Below, one piece after another: positions 1 through 9,614 of a stretch of DNA of 64,000 nt (positions are counted from its first letter, which is position 1; every line of letters starts with the position of its first letter). The notes under the pieces are model-generated. The model ran no database searches. It was not told the DNA's origin and saw only the letters and a program-made list of their open reading frames with translations. Both the position numbers and the translations under genes were made by a program. The stretch lies in contig DATNPX010000043.1 of assembly GCA_036702975.1 (NCBI GenBank), positions 62,001 to 126,000 of the forward strand. The letters run 5' to 3'. The stretch comes from DATNPX01 sp036702975 (GTDB taxonomy: Bacteria > Cyanobacteriota > Vampirovibrionia > Obscuribacterales > Obscuribacteraceae).

Positions 1-468
1 ACGAGAAATCGTGCGCGTATTTTAAATGGCAATAGACTAAATATCGTTTCCGGCTTGACTGTAGGTGGGTTGGCAGCAATATCATTGGCTGAACAACGCG
101 GCGGTATAAGAAAAAGACGTCCAGACCCGAATTTGCTTGGTCAGACACTCGGGCTCGATTGTCCCGAGGGCGAACGGCTACCCTCGTATTTGTGGACCTA
201 TCTGAATTCAGCTTCACCAGATACATCGGATGGATTGACGCGTAGAGAACGTTTGATCAACTACTGGCAGAACGGGAAGGTTCTTCCCGTGAATATACGA
301 AAACAATCTACGATGGAGCAAATATCTGCCTTTGGCCCACGGTATCGCCAGTGGTATGAATCGATAAAACTTATCAACGGAAGGCTTACGATGCTTTTTG
401 ATTTGCGCGCTATGGTCGATATGCTCAATACCGGATTAGTGGAGTTATTGCAAGCTGTAGACGAATAG
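1..468 (+). CDS. C-terminal part of an unknown protein (5' end outside window)
   Basis: The reading frame is open from base 1 and ends with TAG at 466-468, so the gene starts upstream of the window. A TTG at 55 could serve as a start, but the frame continues before it (reads TRNRARILNGNRLNIVSG) and no ribosome binding site precedes it. The visible part has a short hydrophobic stretch near residues 14-28 followed by a basic, soluble region. I recognise no family and assign no function. Confidence is for the gene being real rather than for any role. Confidence 0.55.
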   Translation, partial: TRNRARILNGNRLNIVSGLTVGGLAAISLAEQRGGIRKRRPDPNLLGQTLGLDCPEGERLPSYLWTYLNSASPDTSDGLTRRERLINYWQNGKVLPVNIRKQSTMEQISAFGPRYRQWYESIKLINGRLTMLFDLRAMVDMLNTGLVELLQAVDE

Positions 469-602
469 TACCCTCTCGCCATAACTCACGTGGGCTGCTA
501 GGATCGAACGACGGTCGTCAGTTGCGAATTTCGGAAAAAAGCGCAAAGCAAAAAATGGCGTTGCGATATATCCCCTAAAAGTGTGAAGTGAGGGTGATTT
601 TC

Positions 603-1886
603 ATGCAGACAAATTATTCGTCCAGGAAAACCGGATGCTTCGTTCTTTCCTCTCTTGTCTCTGCATTTGTTTTTGCCGGTGTCTATAGTCCTTGTGCGAG
701 CGCTGAGAACAATCTGGTTGCGAATGCACAACCGAGTTCAAGCACAGTCTTGCAACGCATAAAAACTATTCCGTTCAAGCTGCCTGATGGTCGGTTCTAT
801 ATTCCTGCGACGTTAAGCACAATGCGTTGGGGGTACTTGCCAAACAGAGATTCAAAGCCGATTCTATCGGTACCTTCAGGCAGCGAGTTGACCGTCGATA
901 CATTGTCTTCCGAAGGGATGGTTGATGACCAAGGTCGAAATCCGGTCAAGTTCTTTGGAAAATTTGGTGTACGGCCATCGGATGTCTTAGAAGATGCTAT
1001 TGAGATTTGTGCTTCAAAGGTGGAGCACAATATGGTAACTGATGGTCCGCACATCATTATTGGACCTGTTGCAATCGAGGGTGCGCAGCCAGGGGACGTT
1101 CTCAAAGTAGATATGATTTCATTCGTGCCGAGGGTGCCCTATGGAATTGTCGGCAATCGTCATGGTAAAGGTGTTTTGCCTGAATATCCGCAAAACGATG
1201 GACCGAAATCTGGTGCAAATAGTGAGCACCCGGAGTTATACGGAAGCGTTTTTACGTTCGTACCAATTAAAGATATTGACGGCAAATTGCACGGCGTCGT
1301 GCACACTGCTGATGGTAAGGATGTATGTTTCCCGCTCGGTCCTTTCATAGGAACCATGGGTGTTGCGCCTGACACATCTGCAAAGGTCAATTCAATTCCA
1401 CCTTCATCATATGGAGGAAATCTAGACCTCAAAGACCTCACTGTCGGAGCATCACTCTATCTGCCGGTCGAGCTGCCTCAGGGCATGTTCTTCATTGGCG
1501 ATCCGCACTTTACACAGGGTGACGGCGAAGTATCCTTGACTGCGGTGGAGGGATCTTTGCGGGCCACTATACGTTTGACGCTGCTCAAAGCAGGCGACCC
1601 AGCTATTCCGGGAAAAGGTCCATTCAAGGAGCCATTTGCCGAGACTTCCGATAGCTGGATTCCCATTGGCCTGGATCCAGATTTGAACGAGGCTACTAAA
1701 AAAGCAGTACGGAATGCAATCAAGTTTCTTGTCGATGAAATGGGAATGGACAACGCGACTGCATACAACTATCTAAGCGCGGCAGCCAATTTTCACATTA
1801 CACAAGCTGTCGATATCACAAAGGGAGTTCATGGACACATATCCAAGAAAGACTTTGCTGGTGTCGGTCACTTAAAAGCGAAATAA
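603..1886 (+). CDS. Exported acetamidase/formamidase family protein
   Basis: Family members hydrolyse small amides such as formamide or acetamide to ammonia and the acid. Seen here are the family landmarks: PFIGTMGVAP in the middle, GDPHFTQGDGEV near residue 295, and a C-terminal NATAYNYLSAAANFHITQ segment ending in a GVHG turn. ATG 603 is preferred over the upstream GTG at 588 because AGGGTG (591-596) sits six bases before it. Residues 1-35 form a signal peptide ending CASA, so the enzyme is probably periplasmic or extracellular, whereas classical amidases of this family are cytosolic. It stands alone, with no urea or amide transporter beside it. The family assignment is firm; the substrate is not known. 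Confidence 0.88.
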   Translation: MQTNYSSRKTGCFVLSSLVSAFVFAGVYSPCASAENNLVANAQPSSSTVLQRIKTIPFKLPDGRFYIPATLSTMRWGYLPNRDSKPILSVPSGSELTVDTLSSEGMVDDQGRNPVKFFGKFGVRPSDVLEDAIEICASKVEHNMVTDGPHIIIGPVAIEGAQPGDVLKVDMISFVPRVPYGIVGNRHGKGVLPEYPQNDGPKSGANSEHPELYGSVFTFVPIKDIDGKLHGVVHTADGKDVCFPLGPFIGTMGVAPDTSAKVNSIPPSSYGGNLDLKDLTVGASLYLPVELPQGMFFIGDPHFTQGDGEVSLTAVEGSLRATIRLTLLKAGDPAIPGKGPFKEPFAETSDSWIPIGLDPDLNEATKKAVRNAIKFLVDEMGMDNATAYNYLSAAANFHITQAVDITKGVHGHISKKDFAGVGHLKAK

Positions 1887-2688
1887 CAGCGATAGGTTAG
1901 TGGTCTGGATAGAGTGCGATTAAGTCATGCACCTTACCGCTATTCGCTTATCTGGTCGACACGTTGGCAAACCAGTTGCCTTGAAACCCAAACGGGACTT
2001 GTATTTTCCGCTGGGCGTCTGCGCTTAGCGGAACTTAGGATTTTCGCTACTACACTCTACTACTGACCTTGTTTGCCAACTCAACTCCATTTCGATCATT
2101 ACGCCAGAGGTAGTGCGCTCGCCAGCAGGACGCGGAGTTCCTCTAGTTAGAGTAAAAGTGTCATGCCCGCAAGGCATGACACTTTTACTCCAGAACTTGG
2201 GGCGATTCGCAAAAGTTGACATATACGCCGCGTTTGGAACGGTGATACCAAAGAATAAGCGAACACCACGCTTTCGGTCTTGCGGGTCCATTGAAAGCTC
2301 TCAAAACGATGCAGATTAGTGACACGATAGAGACCTGTAGCCAGTCAATAATTATTTCAGCGTTAGAGGGCACTATATGCAATGTCAATGCTTTGAGTGA
2401 TTTGCCACATCCATCATTACATTCCCCGATTCTGGGTGTGTAGGATTCAAGGCACGGTAAATCACTCCAAGATGAGAATTTAAAGTCAACTCTTCCATTC
2501 TTCGGGAAATTATGGAAGTATATTATCAGCAACGGAAACCATTTTATCGCCAGAGAATAATCAGCATGAGACGAAAATCCCGTGCGACTTTTGCGCACTA
2601 TGAGTTACCTAGGATCATTTTTCATGGCATACGGCCGGGACACACCTTCGTTTTGCCTCGAAGCGGGTAAGGTACAAGTCAGAGCAAT
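1887..2688. other. 802-base intergenic region
   Basis: No convincing gene is present. Open frames on both strands lack ribosome binding sites and have biased, low-complexity translations. The one notable element is the perfect inverted repeat at 2150-2190, listed separately. The rest looks like ordinary non-coding sequence. Confidence 0.5.
2150..2190. repeat. Perfect 18-bp inverted repeat, 5-nt loop
   Basis: The arm gagtaaaagtgtcatgcc (2150-2167) is followed by loop cgcaa and its exact reverse complement (2173-2190). Neither side carries a T-tract, so it is not a standard intrinsic terminator. It lies about 260 bases after the amidase gene and 500 bases before the next gene. It could be a REP-type or MITE-derived palindrome or a stable RNA hairpin. 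No second copy was seen in this window. Confidence 0.8.
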
Positions 2689-5600
2689 GTGAGGTGCGCA
2701 TTGAGGCAATTTCGCCGACTATTGGCTTTGTTGATGGTCAGTGGAATGTGGACTTCGTCCGCAGCAGCATTTGCTCAAACAGCAGTCGAAGTACCGGGTG
2801 AAACCCAAACGCAGACCGGTGTTAGACCCGAACTTGGGAGGAATCGCGACTTATTGAATTCGCTATTCGATGGGCGAAGTGAAGCCAACCTCCAATGGCG
2901 CGATCTGATCAGACGAAAAAAAACTGCAACTAACGCGTTGCTCAATGCCGGAGCAGCTGAGAAGCCATCACTTCAGTCCCGAGTGCAAGAGCTTGGACAA
3001 ATGGATGAACTGCTACAAGACAATGTCGACACAGAAGCACAGCTGCGAGCAAAGCTGCTTGAACTGATTCCGAGCTACACCATGAGCTCGCCGTTAGCAC
3101 GCAACTATGTAACATTGCTTCGAAGTCGGTTATCGCGGCTTGCCGAATCACAATACTGGTTGAACGCCCAGATGATGAAGTTTCGGAATGGGCTGCCTGC
3201 TCAAATTGGCGATATCAATCAATTGAAGAGCAAGCAGCTAGTGGGAAGCGCCACTGTACAGCAACTGAATGACGCCATCGAGAAGTTCGAAACGGATACA
3301 TTGACTTACGACCAGTATTTCAAAGTACAGGAATTCGCTATCCTGCAGGAAGTGGATCAATCGTTAGCGGCCTGGAAGGCTATCGATAGCAAGCTCTCGT
3401 CTCTACCCGAGGGTGGCGAACCGTCTCTTGTCGAAATGAGGCTTGCTCACTCCGCTGTAACCATTCTCGGTACGCCACCCAAAATCGTAGACGCAATCAA
3501 CGATATTACAAAAGAATTTAGCGAAGTAACCTTGGATGACGCAACCATACACAGTTTGGCAACGGAATTCAGAGACGTTGCTCTTGCAATCCCAGATTCC
3601 GAGAGCGCGGATCCACAAAGTCTCGAAGAATTTAGCGGGAAGCTCTCAACAAAATCCGAAGCCCTAAGGGCTACGGCTCAGGATAACACTTCAGGCCTTG
3701 CGGAAAATTTGGCTGCAGGCAATGCAATGCTTGCCTCAGCTCGGTCGCTGACTTCCGCATTCTTCGCAGATTGGACGCAGACCGTCAAAGCAACTTTGGT
3801 GACTGGACTCGGGCACCTCGGAAGCACAATTCAAGCCACCCCCGCAGTCGTGCGCTCCATAACCGCCTACCGCGCACCAGACGAGCCACCACCCGGAACT
3901 CTCATAAACGGACTGAATGGAACGACTTATGGCTTTGCGCTTGGTTCGTGGTACGAAAAGCAAGTTGGTCAAGATTGGGCAGGAGTTCCACAAAATGCGC
4001 TTGCCATACTTACAGCCGATGATGCAAAACGCAAGACCGATTTAGCCTCCGCAAAATCGATTGTCGACCAATGGTTGCAGATGAAACGTGGATATCCCAC
4101 CGAAACAGAACTTCGCGCGTTACTCTTTAGCATTCAAAGTCACGACTGGAATCACTTGCCATATGATCAATGCATAGAGATGTCACTGATAGCGAACCAA
4201 ATTATCACAGCGCTCGTCACCGGCAGACTGCCAAGTCAGAGTAGTTCCAGCAAACTGGACGATCATGCGAAGCTTGCATTCCGTTTTCGTCCCTATATGA
4301 AGTTTAGCTTTGATGATTCTCCAGAGCCATGTCGCCCGTGCTCGTGGCAGTGGTTCACCAATCACAGCGATTTTTTAGTGCCACTTGCGCAATGGATGAA
4401 ACTACCTCCGGACAAAAGAAAAAATCCAAATTATAGATTTACTCTGCAATATCCTCTCCTCAGCGCGGCTATGGGAGGTACAATTTGGGCATCGTTCATT
4501 CGAGTCGTCGATAATGCTTACAAAGAAAATATTCTCTCAGCGCCAAACGCTGATGTGCGTACGTGCACGAATCCTTATAAAGAGTATGTTCTCTCGCCTT
4601 ACGAAAGAGATCAAGGTGGCGAGACCTGGTACGAAGTCATCATGCGCGGCGCTGGTCTTTACGCTCAGGTTGAGGATGTTGACTGGCGCACTGTCGTTCT
4701 AAGCTACTGGACATTGCATTCCGAAAATCAAGCGAATTGGCTCCTGCACGGATTGATAGGTGACCATGACGGAGATATCACATGCGTGAGCGTGGTTTAT
4801 GACCGCGTGACAGATAAACTCACGAGGGTCTCTTACGTCATGCATGGAGAACTAGTGGCGTCATTCGATTTAGTAGACTCTGGTAAGCAAACCCCCTTCA
4901 ATTTAATTGAGCGCAGCCCCTCCGGACCTTATTTTGTTCCAGCGGCTATGTTGAACGTCAGAGATGCTCGCAATTATCGAGATTCGCCCTGGTACGACGA
5001 TGATCCGGACCCGGTCGTTTTCATCGTAAAAGACCCAATAACAAACGCCGCGGAGCACGTAGCAATATATTATGAATGGGGAACGCACGAACCCTGGCCA
5101 AACGGAAGTGGTTCTGCCATAACGGCTCCTAAGCACAACGGAAATGACATTTCATTCCTTCCCGGGAGGTTGCGATTTGTTGGTTCCTTGGCGTCACCAA
5201 ATATTTATGAAGAGCCATTTTTGTTTTTTAATGGGCATTGGGGAGATCCTGAGTCTCCCGTGTTTCACATGACCTGTTTTTATAAAGATGGTTACCAGCA
5301 TAATTTCCTCAAAATCCCTCAGGAAGAATTCGTAGACATTGACCCCTTTCACGATGGCGAATTGTTGTGGCCACCGCCAACATCATCAATTAAATTGAAA
5401 GTCAACCTTAGCTGCTCTGGAAATCCCGCTGAACAAATCAGTATTCAATGCGCAACAGCCGCATCATCGTTTGATGTAAAGCTTACTCCAGGAAGTAATG
5501 ATAGTGAGGAATTTGAGCCCACACGACACTGCCGATTCATCATCACAAGCACTGGCAATGATCCCGGCTACAAAATTGAGGTTGCGCGAGTCGACGGAAA

Positions 5601-5763
5601 CGTGAGCTCAAACATACTCATAGTTGCGCATCATTATGCAGGAGAGCCTGAAGTGCGTAAGGTAGTTGGACGAGCATCAGCAAATACTCTTCCAACGACC
5701 ACACCTCAAACAAGCATTATTGACTTAGACTTGAATGGTAACTCGCCGGGAGACTTTAAGTGA
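2689..5763 (+). CDS. Large exported protein of unknown function (about 1020 aa)
   Basis: The N-terminus has a basic stretch, a hydrophobic core and an AAAFAQT cleavage region, so it should be exported by Sec. The first 350 residues are Gln/Glu/Leu-rich and probably helical or coiled-coil. The rest is rich in aromatic residues, Pro and Asp with scattered Cys, as in an extracellular beta-rich region. The GTG at 2689 opens the frame; a TTG at 2701 preceded by GAGGTG (2691-2696) is an equally plausible start. A membrane protein gene follows 51 bases downstream on the same strand, so the two may be cotranscribed. I recognise no domain. Confidence 0.8.
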   Translation: MRCALRQFRRLLALLMVSGMWTSSAAAFAQTAVEVPGETQTQTGVRPELGRNRDLLNSLFDGRSEANLQWRDLIRRKKTATNALLNAGAAEKPSLQSRVQELGQMDELLQDNVDTEAQLRAKLLELIPSYTMSSPLARNYVTLLRSRLSRLAESQYWLNAQMMKFRNGLPAQIGDINQLKSKQLVGSATVQQLNDAIEKFETDTLTYDQYFKVQEFAILQEVDQSLAAWKAIDSKLSSLPEGGEPSLVEMRLAHSAVTILGTPPKIVDAINDITKEFSEVTLDDATIHSLATEFRDVALAIPDSESADPQSLEEFSGKLSTKSEALRATAQDNTSGLAENLAAGNAMLASARSLTSAFFADWTQTVKATLVTGLGHLGSTIQATPAVVRSITAYRAPDEPPPGTLINGLNGTTYGFALGSWYEKQVGQDWAGVPQNALAILTADDAKRKTDLASAKSIVDQWLQMKRGYPTETELRALLFSIQSHDWNHLPYDQCIEMSLIANQIITALVTGRLPSQSSSSKLDDHAKLAFRFRPYMKFSFDDSPEPCRPCSWQWFTNHSDFLVPLAQWMKLPPDKRKNPNYRFTLQYPLLSAAMGGTIWASFIRVVDNAYKENILSAPNADVRTCTNPYKEYVLSPYERDQGGETWYEVIMRGAGLYAQVEDVDWRTVVLSYWTLHSENQANWLLHGLIGDHDGDITCVSVVYDRVTDKLTRVSYVMHGELVASFDLVDSGKQTPFNLIERSPSGPYFVPAAMLNVRDARNYRDSPWYDDDPDPVVFIVKDPITNAAEHVAIYYEWGTHEPWPNGSGSAITAPKHNGNDISFLPGRLRFVGSLASPNIYEEPFLFFNGHWGDPESPVFHMTCFYKDGYQHNFLKIPQEEFVDIDPFHDGELLWPPPTSSIKLKVNLSCSGNPAEQISIQCATAASSFDVKLTPGSNDSEEFEPTRHCRFIITSTGNDPGYKIEVARVDGNVSSNILIVAHHYAGEPEVRKVVGRASANTLPTTTPQTSIIDLDLNGNSPGDFK

Positions 5764-5814
5764 TCTTGTAGTGATAGCAATAGCCTTGAAAGATAAATCA
5801 ATTTCCAGTTTGGC

Positions 5815-6525
5815 ATGAGCAATAACGACAAAGACGACACTCCATTAACCATCGTCGCACAACGCAGTTTCGTCATCCGGATCGCAGAGAATGCGGCAAA
5901 TCTTTTGAGCATGTTTTTAGTCCTCCTAATGCTCGTAGGGTTTCTATACGTTGTGAACAGCAACAAAGCTCTCAAAACTTTACACGTGAAGGTCAGCGCG
6001 GAAGGTTTGGAATTTGATGAAAACAAAACCAAAGAAGCAATCAAGGAAATAACCGATAATACGTACGCGGTCAGCGACTTGAGAATGGCTGTAACAACGT
6101 TAGCAAACCAGGTCGCAACCTTGAGTAAGGACTCGCTGACACCGGTTCCCGGAGAACCTTTAACGACAGCGGACGTAAAAGCGGCCAATTTCGCGAGTCA
6201 AGCTGGTATTCAACCAGTCGATGGAGTCGTGTGGCTCGGAGATATTTCTAGTGATACAGTTTTAGATCAATCAAGCACGACATTGACCTCCATTCATCCA
6301 CTGAGACAACTATCAGATATTCAAATAAATCAGGCATGCATTGCGAAACGCGACCTGGCAATCCGAAAGGACTTTCCAAAAAGCGAGCAACGGTACTTTT
6401 TGGGTCAACCGATGGTTGGAGTCTTGAAAAAAGACCAAGCGTGCACCATATTAAGTGAGCCACGATCCTACAAGCTAACGAACAAAACTCAAGTGTGGGT
6501 AAGGATTAAGCCAATGCCCGAGTAG
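5815..6525 (+). CDS. Single-pass membrane protein, unknown function
   Basis: The 236-residue protein has a soluble N-terminus, one transmembrane helix at about residues 29-47 (LLSMFLVLLMLVGFLYVV), a helical stalk to about residue 110, and a C-terminal domain ending in QVWVRIKPMPE. The C-terminus loosely resembles bacterial SH3-like folds, but this is impression only. It lies 51 bases after the large exported protein and may anchor or assist it. No family is recognised. Confidence 0.75.
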   Translation: MSNNDKDDTPLTIVAQRSFVIRIAENAANLLSMFLVLLMLVGFLYVVNSNKALKTLHVKVSAEGLEFDENKTKEAIKEITDNTYAVSDLRMAVTTLANQVATLSKDSLTPVPGEPLTTADVKAANFASQAGIQPVDGVVWLGDISSDTVLDQSSTTLTSIHPLRQLSDIQINQACIAKRDLAIRKDFPKSEQRYFLGQPMVGVLKKDQACTILSEPRSYKLTNKTQVWVRIKPMPE

Positions 6526-6526
6526 T

Positions 6527-6718
6527 TTAGACAATCGTTTTCCGTGAATTCGTGGAGTTCGGAACGATTACCTTACCCTCTGCAATTTTCAACGCTGACG
6601 GAGCGTCCCGATAAGGTGGGGGAATGTATTCTTTTCCGCAGCTGCAATCAGCGCACCAAACGGCGTAACAATCACAATTGACCAAGGCGCAGCGATAGCC
6701 GGCAATTCGAACTCTCAC
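6527..6718 (-). CDS. Possible small Cys-rich protein
   Basis: A 63-codon frame starts at a GTG and ends one base from the stop of the converging upstream gene. Its translation carries CDC and CADCSC clusters suggestive of metal binding. No ribosome binding site is visible. It is reported because nothing else occupies the interval, but it may not be a gene. Confidence 0.25.
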   Translation of the reverse strand: MRVRIAGYRCALVNCDCYAVWCADCSCGKEYIPPPYRDAPSALKIAEGKVIVPNSTNSRKTIV

Positions 6719-6721
6719 GTA

Positions 6722-6744
6722 ATGGTGCTCGCACCGAGCACCAT
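6722..6744. promoter_or_regulatory. Perfect 9-bp inverted repeat upstream of a broken TetR gene
   Basis: The arms atggtgctc and gagcaccat flank the centre gcacc. It ends about 42 bases before the ATG of the TetR remnant at 6787. TetR repressors often bind palindromes of this size next to their own gene, so it may be a relict operator. It could also be a small hairpin; there is no T-tract. Confidence 0.4.
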
Positions 6745-6786
6745 GGATGTTGGAGGCATCGGTCTTGAGCTAGTGGGGCATTAGCT

Positions 6787-7396
6787 ATGTCGAAGCAAAA
6801 AAGTGACTACCATCACGGGCGATTTAGGCCCAGCTTTGTTGAAAGCTGCTATTGAACTCGTAAATGAAAAGGGCGATACATCATTTGGTTTGAGAGATCT
6901 GGCTGCCAAGGTCGGTGTCAGTCATCCCGCCATGTATCGACACTTCAAAGATCGGTCTGCCCTCTTTCATGTCATCGCATTTGAAGGATTTTCACTCGAT
7001 GGTGAGATTCAAAAGTGGCCATTTGAGAATGCGCCGCCCAACCCAGAAGCGCAGCTTCTCTATTTGGGGCGCAATCATTTAGCCTTCGCCCTCGACCACG
7101 CCGCCTACTTTCGAATAATGTTTGGTGCAAGGTAGGTAAGCATAAAGTCCAAGATGATTCATTACATGCGGTGGCAAAACCAACCTTTGAAGCGATAGCG
7201 CATGTCGCATCGCGGTTGCCGGCTGATAAGGCAATGGAGCTTGCGCTCTCTCTGGGCAACAGTGCATGGGCTGGCAATTTTGTGTCTCGACGGGCAGTTG
7301 GCGACTTTCGTTGACGACGGTCGCGACTCGGTCAAGAATCTTGTCGACGGGGGCGTTTCTCGTTTGATTGCTGGGGACCAGTCGAAACGCGGTTAG
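6787..7396 (+). pseudogene. TetR-family regulator disrupted by three frameshifts
   Basis: The start codon ATG 6787 begins MSKQKSDYHHG, the usual opening of one TetR subfamily. A surplus base in the GGG at 6817-6819 moves the frame; the next segment reads GDLGPALLKAAIELV through the helix-turn-helix (VGVSHPAMYRHFKDRS). Near 7125-7135 a base appears missing, and the ligand-binding region continues in another frame as KVQDDSLHAVAKPTF and on to AMELALSL. A second surplus base in the TCTCTCT run near 7250 returns to the earlier frame, giving HGLAILCLDGQLATF and the C-terminus. Each fragment reads naturally in its own frame. It is either an inactivated gene or one with three assembly indels. Confidence 0.8.
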
Positions 7397-8061
7397 TGTC
7401 TTTGAGTATCGAGCCAATCGGCGTAGTTTAGAGTGCCACCGTGAGTCTTGTGATAACCATAGGTGCCTTGCGCGTAATGGTGGGGGTCTGTGCTGATAGG
7501 CGTGTTCATTAGACCGCTGTGCGTAATATTCTGCAACGCCTGACCTGGCGTCATTCCATCATTGCGAACTCTGATGCCGCCCATGTTTGTGTATGTCGTA
7601 CCAGGAGCGTCTTCGGTTTGTTCTCTGTAGGTCTGCATTTGTCCGGCGCTGGCTCCATGTTTTCGCATCTGGTTGAGAATATTTTGATGCTCTGCTTGCC
7701 GCGCGGCTATGGGATCTCCTGGTGCAAGCTGCATAGTTGCTGGGTTGGGCATCGCCCCATGATGCCCTTGCGTGGCGCGGCGAACGGCATCCGGAATTCC
7801 TCCGAAACTCGGCCGAGAGCTGTTGGAGACTGGGTTGTAGGAGTTGCCACCGTATGAGCTGTTGAATGAGCTGCCGCTTGTGTTTGGCGCTGCGGAGTCG
7901 TTGTAATGGGTTTGCATCGGCTCCATGTTGCTTCCACCCGTCAAAAAGCCGCTGCTGCGGTCTTGGGCGAAAGCTGGAGAAATGATATTGGCGCCTGCGA
8001 TAACCGCGATGGAGATTCCGAGTTGCCCGAAGAAGCGTGCGGAGCCTTGCAGTTTGACCAT
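7393..8061 (-). CDS. Exported Asn/Ser/Gly-rich protein of unknown function
   Basis: This 222-residue protein has a signal peptide ending SPAFA-QD. A low-complexity region rich in Asn, Ser, Gly and Pro covers residues 35-115, followed by a more ordinary C-terminal half. No domain is recognised. Its 3' end overlaps the end of the converging broken TetR gene by four bases. Confidence 0.65.
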   Translation of the reverse strand: MVKLQGSARFFGQLGISIAVIAGANIISPAFAQDRSSGFLTGGSNMEPMQTHYNDSAAPNTSGSSFNSSYGGNSYNPVSNSSRPSFGGIPDAVRRATQGHHGAMPNPATMQLAPGDPIAARQAEHQNILNQMRKHGASAGQMQTYREQTEDAPGTTYTNMGGIRVRNDGMTPGQALQNITHSGLMNTPISTDPHHYAQGTYGYHKTHGGTLNYADWLDTQRH

Positions 8062-8144
8062 AATTACAGAGTTCTCCTTAACTCGGAATCATCGGTCCGT
8101 CGACCGACTTATATAGCTTACTCTGCAATTTCGAAATTTAGGCG

Positions 8145-9095
8145 TTAGAGGTCTAACTTCATGATGTCGTCGCCTAGCGCCTTTCCGAGAGCTTTGTAGC
8201 CACTGGGCGTCAGGTGTAAGCGGTCGGGGCGCATGTAGCCTTCCTTCCTTAGATGATAGACATTGCCAAATTGTTCTTTGAAATCTATGTAGGGAGTGAT
8301 CGGAACTTCCTTCGCCGCGGTTCTTTGCGCCTGAATGACCGCGTCTATTGATGGAAGATGCTCATCAGTATTCCATAAGTTTCCATCAGTTGGACCGGCA
8401 GCAACAACCGCCGCGTGTGGCGCTCTCTCGTGAATCTTTTGCAAGAGGTCCAGGTATCTCTCTGCGTATCGGCTGGTCATATTTCCAGCTGAATCGTTAC
8501 TGCCGAAAGACAAGACCACCAGGTCTGAATTGGGACTAATCTTGGAGAGGAATTCGTTCAAATGTGAATCGGCATATTCAGCCGTTTTTCCAGGATTCCC
8601 GTAATAGGTTGCGCTGACCTGGTCTGGTCTCAAACCCGTAGCGCGAGCAATTTCGTCGGCGAAGGCCGGAGTTTCAATTCCTGCGGCAATGTGCGAATCA
8701 CCCACCTGCGAGATAATGAGCTTGCGACCGCCATTCTTAGCGCGCTCAACAGCGGCTTTTAGCGAGCCTTTCGTTGCAGCAGTTGGGCTGGCGTCAGCGG
8801 CAAATTTTTTGCTGTCTAATGAGTGTGTAGGAAACTCGGCTGGTTGCAACCGCACCTCTGGAAAGTATGGGGACTGCGGTATTCTGTCGCCATCAGTGCG
8901 TTCATCATGGGTTGAATGACCGCTCCGCTTTATTGATTTTGCATGCCACTGCCCGTAATGACTTTTTTTATGATGATGGTAATGAATGTGCAGCTCGTGA
9001 TGAAATGCTTCTGCGCTCTTGTGTTCGTGGGTATGCTTATGATCATGAGACTTGTGTTTCTCGTGAAAAAATTGGTTTTCGCTCTCGAATGTCAT
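8145..9095 (-). CDS. SGNH/GDSL-type hydrolase with a His-rich N-terminus
   Basis: Residues about 125-316 carry the SGNH blocks: VGDSH with the nucleophile Ser near 134, YYGNPGKT as block II, SFGSND as block III, and RPDRLHLTPSGY with the Asp-x-x-His pair near 291-294. Such enzymes are esterases, lipases or carbohydrate deacetylases. Residues 11-63 hold 18 histidines, often alternating with Lys, Glu or Asp, which suggests metal binding. ATG 9095 is chosen because GAGGG lies nine bases before it; a longer frame reaches 9131. No signal peptide is evident. The fold call is strong; substrate and location are unknown. Confidence 0.82.
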   Translation of the reverse strand: MTFESENQFFHEKHKSHDHKHTHEHKSAEAFHHELHIHYHHHKKSHYGQWHAKSIKRSGHSTHDERTDGDRIPQSPYFPEVRLQPAEFPTHSLDSKKFAADASPTAATKGSLKAAVERAKNGGRKLIISQVGDSHIAAGIETPAFADEIARATGLRPDQVSATYYGNPGKTAEYADSHLNEFLSKISPNSDLVVLSFGSNDSAGNMTSRYAERYLDLLQKIHERAPHAAVVAAGPTDGNLWNTDEHLPSIDAVIQAQRTAAKEVPITPYIDFKEQFGNVYHLRKEGYMRPDRLHLTPSGYKALGKALGDDIMKLDL

Positions 9096-9182
9096 CTGTC
9101 TGCCCTCGTTGGGACAAACAATAATCATCACTACGTCAAATTCACGTCAACTGATGCAATTCGCTTTAGGCGAGGCTTCTTG

Positions 9183-9527
9183 TTAGGTCTCTGAAGCGCT
9201 TTTGCGGTCAGCCGTCAGAGCGACGAGCTTCTGCGAGATTTCCTCTGCTTTTTCAGTATCACCGTATTGCAGGCAGCTTTTCAGTTGCTCCTTTAAAGTC
9301 GCGATCTGAATGTTTTCCGTCGATTCATTCGCGATGGTTGGTTTCGTAACAGGATGAGACTGATGGTGAATGAACAGCATCCATCCGGTAGTCGAGGCCG
9401 TGAAAAAGGCTAGTGAAATGACGGCTCCGAAGACAATCTCCTGCTTACACGTGAGCCAGTTCATCAGCACGATCGACAGTAGTAGATTAGTAAGTATGCC
9501 AAGCGAGGCCGAGGAAGATTGGTGCAT
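9183..9527 (-). CDS. Small membrane protein, unknown function
   Basis: The 114-residue protein has two hydrophobic segments, at about residues 9-24 and 30-53, then a charged cytoplasmic-looking helical tail. AGAGG sits five bases before the ATG, supporting translation. It lies just upstream of the SGNH hydrolase on the same strand, 87 bases away, and may share its transcript. No family is recognised. Confidence 0.6.
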   Translation of the reverse strand: MHQSSSASLGILTNLLLSIVLMNWLTCKQEIVFGAVISLAFFTASTTGWMLFIHHQSHPVTKPTIANESTENIQIATLKEQLKSCLQYGDTEKAEEISQKLVALTADRKSASET

Positions 9528-9614
9528 GTCAACCTCTGAAAGTTCGCGTTCAGTTTGTGGGTTAGAACTCGCGCTCTAAGTCGCGATATATGCCTATAGG
9601 GGTGTACCTTTTTG

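Noticed and set aside
2185..2598. Minus-strand 137-codon open frame in the gap before the large exported protein
   Set aside because: No ribosome binding site, Cys/Trp-rich unnatural translation, and it runs into the perfect hairpin.
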